64,000 bases of DNA from Flavobacterium frigidarium DSM 17623 (lineage in GTDB: Bacteria > Bacteroidota > Bacteroidia > Flavobacteriales > Flavobacteriaceae): the NCBI RefSeq assembly GCF_000425505.1, contig NZ_AUDO01000001.1, positions 248,001-312,000 on the forward strand. Reading direction: 5' to 3'. The notes under the pieces are model-generated. The model was given only the letters and a program-made list of their open reading frames with translations. It was not told where the DNA came from and searched no databases. Positions 44,808 through 54,590 of this stretch are shown here, one piece after another. Numbering within the stretch: the first letter of the stretch is position 1; the number at the start of each line of letters is the position of its first letter. Position numbers and translations under genes: made by a program.

Positions 44808-44838
44808 CAAATATAATATAAAGTTCTGTAGGTACAAA
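44808..44838 (-). promoter_or_regulatory. ffh promoter, TTTG-N19-TATATTTG
   Basis: On the minus strand TTTG (44835-44838) and TATATTTG (44808-44815) are 19 bases apart, matching the -33/-7 layout, with the -7 box 22 bases before the ffh ATG. The rest of 44839-45043 holds no gene I can support. Confidence 0.65.
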
Positions 44839-45043
44839 GGCTCAAAGTATCAAAGAAACAAAGTTTTACTCAGTTTTTCCCATTCGATAAAGGGACTATT
44901 TCTGATTGGTTTTCGATAAAAAAAAATCATCGCGATATCAATAATAATTATACGATGGAATTAGAGAATGCTTATATAATTCCTGCCAGACTATGTCAAG
45001 TTATAGCACAGTATCAAATTATCAATATGGATTACATCAAAAC

Positions 45044-45080
45044 AAAAGCGCCGATAATTTTACAATTATCGGCGCTTTTT
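45044..45080 (-). terminator. Intrinsic terminator of argS
   Basis: A perfect 16-bp stem (45044-45059 with 45064-45079) begins 20 bases after the argS stop; the A-run on the plus strand gives the U-run on the minus strand. Confidence 0.93.
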
Positions 45081-45098
45081 AATGTATTTATTAAACTC

Positions 45099-46877
45099 TT
45101 ACATTCTCTCAGGAACGTTAATACCTAATAATTTGAATGAAGCAGCAATAATATCAGCTACTTTCTTAGAAAGTTGTACTCTAAAGATCTTTTTGCTAGT
45201 TTCCTCTTCTCCTAAAATAGGCACTGCTTGATAGAAAGAATTGTACTCACGAACTAAATCATAAGTGTAATTAGCTAACAAAGCTGGACTATGATTGTGC
45301 GCAGCGTTCTGGATTACCTCTGGAAATAATTCAATTTGTTTTAGCAATTGTTTTTCTTTCTCATGTAATGCTTCCATTCCAGAATTTGCTGAGAAATCAA
45401 AGTTGGCTTTACGAATGATCGATTGAATTCTAGCGTAAGTATATTGAATAAACGGTCCTGTATTTCCAGCAAAATCAACAGATTCTTCTGGATTAAAAAG
45501 AATACGCTTTTTTGGATCTACTTTTAAAATATAATATTTCAAAGCTCCTAAACCAATTGTGTTGTATAGGCTTGCTTTTTCATCTTCAGAATAGCTGTCT
45601 AACTTTCCTAAATCTTCTGAGATTTTTTGAGCAGTAGTTGTCATTTCGTTCATCAAGTCATCAGCGTCAACTACTGTTCCTTCGCGGCTTTTCATCTTTC
45701 CAGATGGTAAATCAACCATTCCATATGACAAGTGGTTCAAGCTTGAAGCCCAATCAAATCCCAGTTTTTTCAAGATTAAAAACAACACTTTAAAGTGATA
45801 ATCTTGTTCGTTTCCTACCGTGTATACCATACCACCTACATCCGGCATGTCTTTTACACGCTGGATCGCCGTACCTATATCTTGCGTCATATAAACTGCA
45901 GTTCCATCAGAGCGAAGCACAATCTTGCGATCTAAACCTTCATCAGTTAAGTCAATCCAAACCGAACCATCAGGATCTTTTTCAAAAATACCTTTTTCAA
46001 GTCCTATATTCACAACATCTTTACCTAATAGGTAGGTATTGCTCTCGTAATAATATTTATCAAAGTCTACTCCAAGGTTTTTATAAGTTATAGCAAAACC
46101 GTCATAAACCCATTGGTTCATTTTTTCCCAAAGCGCTTTTACCTCAGCATCTCCAGCCTCCCATTTTTGTAGCATTTCTTGTGCTTCAAGGATAATTGGT
46201 GCTTGCTTTTTAGCTTCTTCTTCCGTTTTACCTTCACTCATTAAATGAGTAATCTCTTCTTTATAAACTTTATCAAACTTCACGTAGTAGTTTCCTACTA
46301 GCTTGTCCCCTTTTTGATTTGTCGATTCAGGTGTTTCTTCGTTACCAAACTTTTGCCAAGCCAACATCGATTTGCAAATATGAATTCCTCTATCGTTGAT
46401 GATTTGTGTCTTGTACACTTTTTTACCCGAAGCCTTGATAATCTCAGCAACAGAATATCCTAAAAGATTGTTACGCACGTGGCCTAAGTGCAAAGGTTTG
46501 TTAGTATTAGGCGAAGAATATTCGACCATAATCGCTTTATCCTCAGGATTAGGCTTTACAAAACCGTACTGCTCGTTTGATTTAATTCCGTTGAAGAAAT
46601 CAAGATAATAAGCATCTGAAATCACTATGTTTAAAAATCCTGAAACTACATTAAACCTACTCACCTCATCAAGGTTTTCGACCAAATAATTTCCTATTTT
46701 ATTTCCTAATTCTACAGGATTACTCTTCACTACTTTCAATAAAGGAAAAATAACCATGGTTATATCGCCTTCAAATTCTTTCCGAGTAGTTTGAAATTCA
46801 ACTTTGTCAATGGCAACGTCAAATAAAGCTTTGATAGCTTTCTCAATAGATGGTGTAAGAATTTCTGGTAATGTCAT
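45099..46877 (-). CDS. argS: Arginine--tRNA ligase (class I)
   Basis: Charges tRNA-Arg with arginine. The 592 residues fit the family. The HIGH-type motif appears as NTNKPLHLGHVRNNLLGYS, the MSK-type motif is replaced by SGKMKSREGTVVDADDLM, and the C-terminal anticodon-binding DALR domain ends GINVPERM. An Arg-tRNA N-terminal domain precedes the catalytic core. Single gene with its own promoter and terminator. Confidence 0.97.
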   Translation of the reverse strand: MTLPEILTPSIEKAIKALFDVAIDKVEFQTTRKEFEGDITMVIFPLLKVVKSNPVELGNKIGNYLVENLDEVSRFNVVSGFLNIVISDAYYLDFFNGIKSNEQYGFVKPNPEDKAIMVEYSSPNTNKPLHLGHVRNNLLGYSVAEIIKASGKKVYKTQIINDRGIHICKSMLAWQKFGNEETPESTNQKGDKLVGNYYVKFDKVYKEEITHLMSEGKTEEEAKKQAPIILEAQEMLQKWEAGDAEVKALWEKMNQWVYDGFAITYKNLGVDFDKYYYESNTYLLGKDVVNIGLEKGIFEKDPDGSVWIDLTDEGLDRKIVLRSDGTAVYMTQDIGTAIQRVKDMPDVGGMVYTVGNEQDYHFKVLFLILKKLGFDWASSLNHLSYGMVDLPSGKMKSREGTVVDADDLMNEMTTTAQKISEDLGKLDSYSEDEKASLYNTIGLGALKYYILKVDPKKRILFNPEESVDFAGNTGPFIQYTYARIQSIIRKANFDFSANSGMEALHEKEKQLLKQIELFPEVIQNAAHNHSPALLANYTYDLVREYNSFYQAVPILGEEETSKKIFRVQLSKKVADIIAASFKLLGINVPERM

Positions 46878-46896
46878 GTATATAATTTTAGAAATG

Positions 46897-46904
46897 CAAA
46901 GATA
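46897..46904 (-). promoter_or_regulatory. argS promoter -7 element
   Basis: On the minus strand TATCTTTG, 19 bases before the argS ATG. Confidence 0.6.
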
Positions 46905-47279
46905 ATTCTAATTAACTAATTTGACCTTAAAAAATCATTTTTAGACTTTAAAATTGTCAAAATAACAGTCATTAATCCCCTCTCCTTTCCATAATTTGGT
47001 TTTTATGAGATTCAAAATAATATTTTTCGAATGTCACTACGCCCAAATTCAAATTTTAAAATGGCAAACGTATTAGAATTAAGCCTTTTTAAGAAGGTCT
47101 AAAACTTACTTAATATAAGTTTTTACTCATAAATTAATTTTAGATCGAAAATAATTTATAATTTTTTTATTCGAAAGACACCCCTATTTACAAGCCTTTT
47201 TTGACCAATTACATTATGTCAAATCTAATTTATTACATAAAACAGTACTATGCATTACATAATATTATGATTAAAACAA
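46905..47279. other. Intergenic region between divergent argS and a TonB-dependent receptor gene
   Basis: AT-rich with no supportable gene. An isolated hairpin at 47101-47123 (AAAACTTA with TAAGTTTT) is followed by T, but no gene lies directly before it. The receptor frame extends back into this region but its likely start is at 47318. Confidence 0.35.
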
Positions 47280-47287
47280 TACCTTTG
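47280..47287 (+). promoter_or_regulatory. Promoter -7 element of the outer-membrane receptor gene
   Basis: TACCTTTG ends 30 bases before the ATG at 47318. The leader between them is a run of AATC-type tandem repeats (47291-47317). Confidence 0.55.
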
Positions 47288-47317
47288 AAAAATCAATCAA
47301 TCAAAAATCAATCAATC

Positions 47318-49732
47318 ATGAAAATCAAACTATTAGTTGTTTGCTTATTCGGAACAATGCTTTCGATGCAAGCTCAAAATTCAGTCAAAGCTGAATTCAC
47401 TGAAAAATCAGGAACAATAACAGGTAAAGTAATTGACAAGAAAACAAGCGAACCCTTGTCATACGTGAATGTAGTTGTCAAAGCAGCCGATAAATATGTT
47501 AACGGCGTCATCACCTCTGAACAAGGAACGTTTGTAATTAAGAATTTGGATTCTAAAAATTACGTGGTAGAATTTCAGTTTATGGGCTACAAAACAGTAA
47601 GCAGAACAATTGCAATCACCTCAGACAAATTAGCTATCGATTTGCATACTATCGCCATTGAAGAAGATGCTATAGAATTGCAAGGTGTGAATATCGTAAG
47701 TGAAAAATCGACTATCGTGCAAAAAATTGATCGAAAAATTATCAACGTAGGCCAAGATTTGATTTCGACCGGAGCTACTGCTAGCGAGATCATGAATAAC
47801 GTTCCCTCAGTAAGCGTTGATCCGCAAACAAATGCTATTAGTCTAAGAGGAAATTCGAATGTAAAAGTACTCATCGATGGAAAACCTTCAACGATAGATG
47901 CGTCTCAAATTTTGCAACAAATCCCATCGGCTTCAATCAAACAAATTGAGTTAATCACAAATCCTTCGGCAAAATACAATCCTGAAGGAATGAGCGGAAT
48001 CATCAACATCATCCTGAACAAAAACAGCAAAATAGGATTTAACGGAAGTATTAATAACGGAATCACTTTTGGTTTGACGCCCAAAGTAAATTCTGCTTTC
48101 GACCTAAATTATCGCAACGGAAAATTTAACTTCTATGGAAATTATGGTTTAAATCATGGTAAACGAAATAATCGAGGCATTATCGATAGTCAAGAAGAAA
48201 ATAGAGAAAGCACTCAAACTTTTAAATTCGACAATTTAAATACTTCGCATCTGGCAAAAGTGGGCGTTGATTATTACTTAGACGATAACAATACTTTTTC
48301 ATTCTACACCAATCAGGTTTTCTTTAAAGCAAAGGGTAATGGAGCTACTGATGTGGATTATGTCTCGAATAATACCAATGTTGACCTGATACAACCGTAT
48401 CAAAATAGCGAGAACAATCAAGGACAAACCTACAATATTGATTACAAGCGTAATTTTAAAAAAGAAGGTCATACATTAGAATTAGAAGCAAATTATGGGG
48501 AAGACGATAGTAAAGAAAATGCCATTTACACCAACTTATTGAGAGACGATCGCAGTTTGATTAATACTTTTACAAATGATGTTCGCGTATTGAGTAAGAG
48601 TACTATTGTCAACTTAGACTACGTGAATCCCTTGACCGAAACTGTAAAATTAGAGTTAGGTCTAGAATTAAGAGACGAAACGACAAACAACAACTTATTT
48701 AGAGATGATGTGTATGGTTCAAATTTTACTTATGACCGAAATATGTATTCAGGCTACGCAACATTAGGCAAACAATGGAAAAAATGGAGCTTTCAGGCTG
48801 GAGCGCGTATAGAACAATATGGTGTGACTGCTTTTTTCCAACAAGTAGGGGAAAACGACGGACAATTCAAAGACGATATTTTAAGTATCTACCCTTCTTC
48901 TTTTTTAAATTATAATCCTAGTGAGAACAACTCTTTTAACTTGAGTTTTTCTCGAAGAGTTGACCGACCAAGTATTGACCAAGTGAATCCTATTAGAGAA
49001 TGGAGTACGGCTACCTTAGACTCTGAAGGGAATCCAAATTTGATTCCGCAATTCACTAATTCATTCGAATTAAATTATACTCGAAAAACAAAAATAGGTT
49101 CGATAACTTCGGGTGTTTTCTATCGAAGAATTGAAGATGAAATTACAAGAGTACTTTTTACTAATACTGAAAACCCAAACAAGCAAATTCTTTCTTACGC
49201 TAATTTTGACAACAATAATGCTTACGGAATTGAAGTTTCGGGAAATTTAGAATTTAGAAAATGGTGGAGTGCAAATATCAGTGTAGATGCCTACCAGAAA
49301 AAAGTAAAAGGAACTATTGAAATCGCTCCTCGAACTTATGCTTTTGAAGCTATCAATGCAACTGCTTTTAATGCTCGAATTAACAATACTTTTAAAATTA
49401 CCAAAGATTTTAAAGCCCAATTATTTGGGATGTATCGTGGTAGAGATCGCAGTATTCAGTTTAATGTTGCCGACATGTGGAAAATGGATATAGGTACAAG
49501 TTACAACATTTTAAAAGGGAACGGAACCATTAGTGCTCGTTTTAGTGATGTGTTCAATACCATGCAATTTGCCTTTGACAATGACCGACCTTACAAAGCA
49601 CAAGGACAGTTCAACTGGGAGAGTCAAACAGTTTATGTAGGATTCAATTACCGTTTTGGTAGCGGAAAAAACAAAGCAATAGAAAGAAAGCAAAGAGATA
49701 GCAACGAAGCACAAAGCGGCAGTGGCTTATAA
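47318..49732 (+). CDS. TonB-dependent receptor, outer-membrane beta-barrel type
   Basis: An 804-residue receptor from ATG 47318 (MKIKLLVVCLFGTMLSMQAQ, a signal peptide). Order: carboxypeptidase-regulatory domain (about 30-115; GTITGKVIDKKTSEPLSYVNV), a plug (about 130-220; GATASEIMNNVPSVSVDPQ, SLRGNSNVKVLIDGKPS, GMSGIINIILNKNSK), and an OMP_b-brl_3-type barrel to the C-terminus. A hydrophilic tail (about 25 residues, ending EAQSGSGL) follows the barrel, so the terminal Phe is not at the very end. Ligand unknown. The frame opens at 47201, but that lies before the promoter box. Confidence 0.92.
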   Translation: MKIKLLVVCLFGTMLSMQAQNSVKAEFTEKSGTITGKVIDKKTSEPLSYVNVVVKAADKYVNGVITSEQGTFVIKNLDSKNYVVEFQFMGYKTVSRTIAITSDKLAIDLHTIAIEEDAIELQGVNIVSEKSTIVQKIDRKIINVGQDLISTGATASEIMNNVPSVSVDPQTNAISLRGNSNVKVLIDGKPSTIDASQILQQIPSASIKQIELITNPSAKYNPEGMSGIINIILNKNSKIGFNGSINNGITFGLTPKVNSAFDLNYRNGKFNFYGNYGLNHGKRNNRGIIDSQEENRESTQTFKFDNLNTSHLAKVGVDYYLDDNNTFSFYTNQVFFKAKGNGATDVDYVSNNTNVDLIQPYQNSENNQGQTYNIDYKRNFKKEGHTLELEANYGEDDSKENAIYTNLLRDDRSLINTFTNDVRVLSKSTIVNLDYVNPLTETVKLELGLELRDETTNNNLFRDDVYGSNFTYDRNMYSGYATLGKQWKKWSFQAGARIEQYGVTAFFQQVGENDGQFKDDILSIYPSSFLNYNPSENNSFNLSFSRRVDRPSIDQVNPIREWSTATLDSEGNPNLIPQFTNSFELNYTRKTKIGSITSGVFYRRIEDEITRVLFTNTENPNKQILSYANFDNNNAYGIEVSGNLEFRKWWSANISVDAYQKKVKGTIEIAPRTYAFEAINATAFNARINNTFKITKDFKAQLFGMYRGRDRSIQFNVADMWKMDIGTSYNILKGNGTISARFSDVFNTMQFAFDNDRPYKAQGQFNWESQTVYVGFNYRFGSGKNKAIERKQRDSNEAQSGSGL

Positions 49733-49755
49733 AAACAGCTTGCATGACATCATAC

Positions 49756-49795
49756 AAAACCCGAAGCCTTTTGTTAGACTTCGGGTTTTTATTTA
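49756..49795. terminator. Bidirectional terminator between receptor gene and fabH
   Basis: AAAACCCGAAG (49756-49766) pairs with CTTCGGGTTTT (49779-49789). T on one side and A on the other serve both converging genes. Confidence 0.85.
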
Positions 49796-49826
49796 TTTCG
49801 AAAAAAAAAATACTATCGTATAAATA

Positions 49827-50834
49827 TTACCATTTGATAATTGCACTAGCCCAAGTAAATCCACTTCCAAAAGCAGCCAAAACTACTGTGTCTCCAGATT
49901 TAATTTTGCCTTTTTCCCAAGCTTCAGTTAAAGCAATTGGAATAGATGCAGCGGTTGTATTACCGTATTTTTGAATATTATTAAATACTTGGTCATCACT
50001 CAATTCAAATTTCTTTTGGATATATTGAGAAATTCTCAAGTTGGCTTGATGCGGAATCAACATATCAATATCAGAAACTTTTAAATCATTAGCTTCTAAT
50101 CCTTCGTTAATAACCTCAGCAAAACGCACTACTGCATTTTTAAAGACAAACTGCCCATTCATGTGAGGGAAGTAACTAGTATCCTCAGGATCATTATCTG
50201 CAATAATATCAGTTACCCATCTGGCTCCCATTCCTGGTGCGATAAGCGCTAACTCCTCGGCATGTTGCCCTTCTGAGTGTAAATGTGTAGAAAGAATACC
50301 TTTTGTCAAATCCTCTTCTCTACTCAATACTGCAGCTCCGGCGCCATCACCAAAAATTACAGATACACTACGACCTCTCGAAGTCATGTCTAATCCTGTA
50401 GAATGCACCTCAGATCCTATTACTAAAATATTTTTGTACATTCCTGTTTTGATGTATTGGTCAGCAACAGATAACGCATATATAAAACCAGAACATTGGT
50501 TTCTCACGTCAAGCGCTCCCACTGTTCTCAAACCTAAATCACGTTGTACTAAAACTCCAGGTCCTGGAAAATAGTAATCCGGACTTAGCGTAGCAAAAAC
50601 CACAAAATCGATATCTTCCTTAGCTACTCCAGCGCGTTCAATAGCAATTTCTGCTGCTTTCACACCCATTGAAGTAGTCGTATCCTCTCCTCTTATTACA
50701 TGCCTTCTTTCTTGAATTCCTGTTCTTTCTTGAATCCACTCGTCATTAGTATCGATGATTTTTGACAAATCATCATTTGTGACAACATTTGAAGGAACAT
50801 AATATCCTAATCCTGCAATTTTTGAATGATACAT
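49827..50834 (-). CDS. fabH: 3-oxoacyl-[acyl-carrier-protein] synthase III
   Basis: Starts fatty-acid chains by condensing an acyl-CoA with malonyl-ACP. The 335 residues carry the catalytic triad Cys (VRNQCSGFIYALSVA), His (LIPHQANLRI) and Asn (YGNTTAASIPIAL). WIQERTGIQERR and the C-terminal GSGFTWASAIIKW are also typical. It is a stand-alone gene rather than part of the rpmF-plsX-fabH cluster. A TAAATTTG box at 50861-50868 (minus strand) is upstream. Confidence 0.95.
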   Translation of the reverse strand: MYHSKIAGLGYYVPSNVVTNDDLSKIIDTNDEWIQERTGIQERRHVIRGEDTTTSMGVKAAEIAIERAGVAKEDIDFVVFATLSPDYYFPGPGVLVQRDLGLRTVGALDVRNQCSGFIYALSVADQYIKTGMYKNILVIGSEVHSTGLDMTSRGRSVSVIFGDGAGAAVLSREEDLTKGILSTHLHSEGQHAEELALIAPGMGARWVTDIIADNDPEDTSYFPHMNGQFVFKNAVVRFAEVINEGLEANDLKVSDIDMLIPHQANLRISQYIQKKFELSDDQVFNNIQKYGNTTAASIPIALTEAWEKGKIKSGDTVVLAAFGSGFTWASAIIKW

Positions 50835-50860
50835 ATTATTGTTTTATTAAAATAAGTTTG

Positions 50861-50868
50861 CAAATTTA
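50861..50868 (-). promoter_or_regulatory. fabH promoter -7 element
   Basis: On the minus strand TAAATTTG, 26 bases before the fabH ATG. Confidence 0.55.
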
Positions 50869-51030
50869 AGCATACTTTAAATTATATAGTTACAAATTAC
50901 TGATTTTTTAGCAAATAACGATTTATTAAGCCAGCTTACTGCTCAAAATAATAATTATTACTGCGTAACTGTAACAATTCAAGAACAAAACCGACTAATA
51001 ATTTTTAATCCCTAACCCAAAAACTAACTT

Positions 51031-53442
51031 ATGAGACTAAAAACGACTCTGCTTCTATTTCTAGGAATAAGCATTCATTCTTTTGCACAAGAGAATGTAA
51101 CCTACCAGAAACCGTCAAAATCCATAATGGATTTGGTTGATTATGAACGTGCTCCTTCTGTTTCTATGGACACTAAAAAAGAGTACATGTTACTCATGTA
51201 TAGAAACACATATAAAACATTAGATGATTTAAATCAAGACGAACTTCGCCTTGGTGGTTTGCGTATTAATCCCGTGACTAATATATCAAGCACTACGACA
51301 TACAGCAACAACATTAAGCTTAGAAAAATAAAAGACAAAGCCGAAACTCAAGTAAGCGGTTTGCCTGAGAATGCAAAGATTAGCAATATTTCTTGGTCTC
51401 CTGACGAAAAGAAAATTGCTTTTTCTAATACTTCAGATACTGGGGTTGCCTTATGGGTTGTTGATGTTGCTTCCGCGAAAGCGATGAAATTAACGGAAGA
51501 CAATGTGAATGCAAACCTGGGAAATCCTTTTAGCTGGTACAATGACAACGAGAACATTTTAGTTAAAATGTTGCTTGAGAACAGACCTGCTTTATTAGAC
51601 GGAAAGAAAAACTTACCTACTGGACCAATCGTTTCTAACGCAACAGGATCGATTTCGCAGAATAGAACGTATCAAGATTTATTGAAAAATAAGACAGACG
51701 AAGCAAATTTTGAAAATGTTTTAACCGCAGAATTGTATAAAGTAAACTTAAACGGATCAAAAACGCTGTTCAAAGGTGCTGATTTGTATGCAGGAGAAAA
51801 TTTTTCGCCTGACGGTAAATACTTAATGATTAGTACAATTTTAAAACCATTTTCATACATCGTTCCTTTAAATCGTTTTCCATCTAAGACAGTAATCTAT
51901 GATTTAAATGGTGAGGAAGTAAAAGTGGTAAACGAGGTTCCGCTGAACGAAATCATGCCTAAAGGGTTTATGGCTACTCGCACAGGGAAGAGAAATATGA
52001 ACTGGAGAAATGATGAAGCTGCAACATTATATTTTGTTGAAGCACTTGACGAAGGAAATCCTGAAAACAAAGTTGATTTTAGAGACGTGGTGATGCAATG
52101 GAAAGCACCATTTGATCAACAACCAACAGCCATTTTAAAAACAAAACAACGTTATGGTGGAATCATTTGGGGTAATGCCACAACTGCAGTTGCATTTGAC
52201 CAGTGGTACGACACCCGTAATACAAAAACATATTTATTCAATCCATCAGATGCTTCACAAGAACCAAAAGTAATCTCAGATAGAAACTCGCAAGATATTT
52301 ATGCCGATCCAGGAAACTTTGAAACGGTAAAAAACAACTATGGTAAAAATGTTCTAGCTATTGAAAACAACAACTTATTTTTACTAGGAGACGGATTTAC
52401 TAAAGAAGGGCAATTCCCTTTTATAGATGAATTCAATATCAAAAGTTTGCAAACAAAAAGACTGTACACCTCAACTTACAAAGACAAAAAAGAGGATTTA
52501 TTGTCAATCGAAGACTTTAAAAAAGGAGAAGTATTGGTAAAAATCCAATCTAAAAATGAATATCCTAATTACTATTTTAGAAACATTAACAAAAAGGACG
52601 CTTTAACTCCAATCACAACTTTTGCAAATCCGTTCGAAAGTATTAAAAATGTAAGTAAAGAATTGATACAATATAAAAGGAAAGACGGTGTGTCACTATC
52701 AGGAACTTTGTACTTACCTGCAGGATATGACAAGAAAAAGAAAGAAAAATTGCCCTTGTTGATTTGGGCCTACCCAACAGAATATAAAGACAAAAATTCA
52801 GCAGGACAAACAGATCAAAATCCGAATGAATTCACGTTTCCATATTACGGATCGTTTGTTTACTGGGTAACTAAAGGATATGTGGTTCTTGATGATGCTG
52901 CTTTCCCAATCATTGGTGAGGGAAAAACAGAGCCGAATGACACTTTTATCGAACAGTTAGTTGCTAATGCTGAAGCAGCAATTAATGCAGTAGATGCATT
53001 AGGGTATATTAATAAAAAGAAAGTTGCTGTAGGCGGACACTCTTATGGCGCTTTTATGACTGCTAATTTATTGACGCATTCTGATTTATTTGCTTGCGGA
53101 ATTGCGAGAAGTGGTGCTTACAATAGAACTTTAACACCTTTTGGATTTCAATCTGAACAACGTAATTATTGGGAAGCACCCGAAATTTACAATACGATGT
53201 CTCCTTTTATGAATGCAAAACAAATGAAAACGCCATTATTGCTAGTTCACGGTGAAGCTGACAACAATCCAGGAACGTTCACATTGCAAACAGAGCGCTA
53301 TTTTCAAGCTTTAAAAGGATTAGGAGCACCAGCGAGAATGGTTATTTTACCTAAAGAGTCTCATGGCTATGCTGCAAAAGAAAACATTTTACACCTGTTA
53401 TGGGAACAAGATCAATTCTTAGAAAAATACTTGAAAAACTAA
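51031..53442 (+). CDS. Secreted S9-family prolyl oligopeptidase-like peptidase
   Basis: An 803-residue exported serine peptidase. A signal peptide (MRLKTTLLLFLGISIHSFAQ) is followed by a beta-propeller-like region (about 40-530) and a C-terminal alpha/beta-hydrolase domain. The nucleophile is in VGGHSYGAFMTANLL, Asp in LVHGEADNNPGTF and His in KESHGYAAKENIL. The LPLLIWAYPTEYK and AFPIIGEGKTEPND stretches match the S9 glutamyl endopeptidase/DPP-like group. Likely digests peptides in the periplasm. Single gene closed by a terminator. Confidence 0.93.
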   Translation: MRLKTTLLLFLGISIHSFAQENVTYQKPSKSIMDLVDYERAPSVSMDTKKEYMLLMYRNTYKTLDDLNQDELRLGGLRINPVTNISSTTTYSNNIKLRKIKDKAETQVSGLPENAKISNISWSPDEKKIAFSNTSDTGVALWVVDVASAKAMKLTEDNVNANLGNPFSWYNDNENILVKMLLENRPALLDGKKNLPTGPIVSNATGSISQNRTYQDLLKNKTDEANFENVLTAELYKVNLNGSKTLFKGADLYAGENFSPDGKYLMISTILKPFSYIVPLNRFPSKTVIYDLNGEEVKVVNEVPLNEIMPKGFMATRTGKRNMNWRNDEAATLYFVEALDEGNPENKVDFRDVVMQWKAPFDQQPTAILKTKQRYGGIIWGNATTAVAFDQWYDTRNTKTYLFNPSDASQEPKVISDRNSQDIYADPGNFETVKNNYGKNVLAIENNNLFLLGDGFTKEGQFPFIDEFNIKSLQTKRLYTSTYKDKKEDLLSIEDFKKGEVLVKIQSKNEYPNYYFRNINKKDALTPITTFANPFESIKNVSKELIQYKRKDGVSLSGTLYLPAGYDKKKKEKLPLLIWAYPTEYKDKNSAGQTDQNPNEFTFPYYGSFVYWVTKGYVVLDDAAFPIIGEGKTEPNDTFIEQLVANAEAAINAVDALGYINKKKVAVGGHSYGAFMTANLLTHSDLFACGIARSGAYNRTLTPFGFQSEQRNYWEAPEIYNTMSPFMNAKQMKTPLLLVHGEADNNPGTFTLQTERYFQALKGLGAPARMVILPKESHGYAAKENILHLLWEQDQFLEKYLKN

Positions 53443-53470
53443 CCTAGTTAGTTGGACAAAATTATAAATG

Positions 53471-53505
53471 AAAAAGCCTCAAATAAATTTGAGGCTTTTT
53501 TTTTA
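53471..53505 (+). terminator. Terminator between S9 peptidase and ABC ATPase genes
   Basis: A 14-bp stem (53471-53484 with 53487-53500) then T-run; its last bases touch the end of the converging ABC gene (stop at 53503). Confidence 0.88.
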
Positions 53506-54447
53506 TGACATCATTAAAGTGACTGTTTCATTTACTGATAGCGGGCTATCATGTTCAAAAAACAACACCCGACGGTCGTATACCGCCTTGACTAAATAAT
53601 AACCGCCTTTAAAGTACGACTGCTTTACAACAGCTTTTAGTAAACCATTATCAACAACTTTTAATTGGTTAGGATACAAAAGCAAAACCTTATCCTCTTC
53701 TTCAAGAGGCACTAATTCTGATAAGTAGAGTTCGTTTACTTCTCCAAACATTGAAGCAACATACTTATTAATGGGGTTGTTATACAAGCTATAAGAATTT
53801 GCTTTATCGATTAGCACGCCCTTTTGTAGCACAATTGTTTCATCAGAATACGAAAGTGCATCTGTGCTATCGTGCGTTGCGACCATACAAGTAATTCCTT
53901 GCCCTTTTAAATAAGCAAACAAATTACGTCTTAGCGCATTTTTTCTAAAATTGTCAATGTGACTAAAAGGTTCGTCTAGTAACAATATCTCGGGCTCTTG
54001 TGCTAATACTCTAGCAAGTGCTACACGCTGTTGCTGACCACCGCTTAAATATTTGGCTTGAACATGAGCAAATTCGGTCATTTCGACCATTTCAAGCAAT
54101 TGCTGTACACGAGCCTGCTTGTTGCTGCTTACCGTATTCGATAAAAACTTACCTACATTTTCGGCAACAGTCGTGTATGGCATTAGATCAAAATCCTGAG
54201 CTAAGTATTTTATAAATGGCATTCCAGGAACAAGATTGAATTTAGGTCCGGTGATTTTTCGGGTTCCCCATGCTATTGCGCCCTCATCAAGATCATACAA
54301 ACCATAAATTAATTTTAGTAAGGTACTTTTTCCGCATCCGCTTTCGCCAATGATGGCCACGTTTTGCCCTTTCTCAACAGAGAAATTTATACTTTTTAAA
54401 ACCGGTTTTTCATCGTAACCAAAAGAGATATTTTGAACTTGAAGCAT
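53503..54447 (-). CDS. ABC transporter ATP-binding protein
   Basis: A 314-residue ATPase with Walker A GESGCGKSTLLKL, Q-loop AQDFDLMPYTTV, signature LSGGQQQRVALARVLAQ, Walker B ILLLDEPFSHID and switch His in VATHDSTD. After about residue 235 a TOBE-like C-terminal domain (LYPNQLKVVDNG..., SYFKGGYYLVKAV) follows, as in importer ATPases for iron, polyamine or sugar. No permease or binding-protein gene is near, so its partners are elsewhere. Confidence 0.9.
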   Translation of the reverse strand: MLQVQNISFGYDEKPVLKSINFSVEKGQNVAIIGESGCGKSTLLKLIYGLYDLDEGAIAWGTRKITGPKFNLVPGMPFIKYLAQDFDLMPYTTVAENVGKFLSNTVSSNKQARVQQLLEMVEMTEFAHVQAKYLSGGQQQRVALARVLAQEPEILLLDEPFSHIDNFRKNALRRNLFAYLKGQGITCMVATHDSTDALSYSDETIVLQKGVLIDKANSYSLYNNPINKYVASMFGEVNELYLSELVPLEEEDKVLLLYPNQLKVVDNGLLKAVVKQSYFKGGYYLVKAVYDRRVLFFEHDSPLSVNETVTLMMS

Positions 54448-54526
54448 TTGTATAATATGAAATTTTGAGAGTACAAAGATAGATTTCTTTCATAGAAAAA
54501 GTTGAAAGTAAATACTAATTAAAATA

Positions 54527-54565
54527 AAAAAAAGTCGCTTCATTTAGAATGAAACGACTTTTTAT
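54527..54565 (-). terminator. Terminator of the lipocalin-OmpA unit
   Basis: A 16-bp stem with one mismatch (54529-54544 with 54548-54563), A-run on the plus strand giving a U-run for the minus-strand unit. Confidence 0.8.
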
Positions 54566-54590
54566 ATGTTGTAAAAAACAAGAACGTTGA

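Noticed and set aside
44955..45125. 57-codon plus-strand frame between ffh and argS
   Set aside because: It runs through the argS terminator and into argS antisense, so it is very likely chance.
47101..47123. Hairpin with T-run as a terminator
   Set aside because: No gene lies upstream on the plus strand within reach, so it has nothing to terminate; kept only as a note in the intergenic entry.
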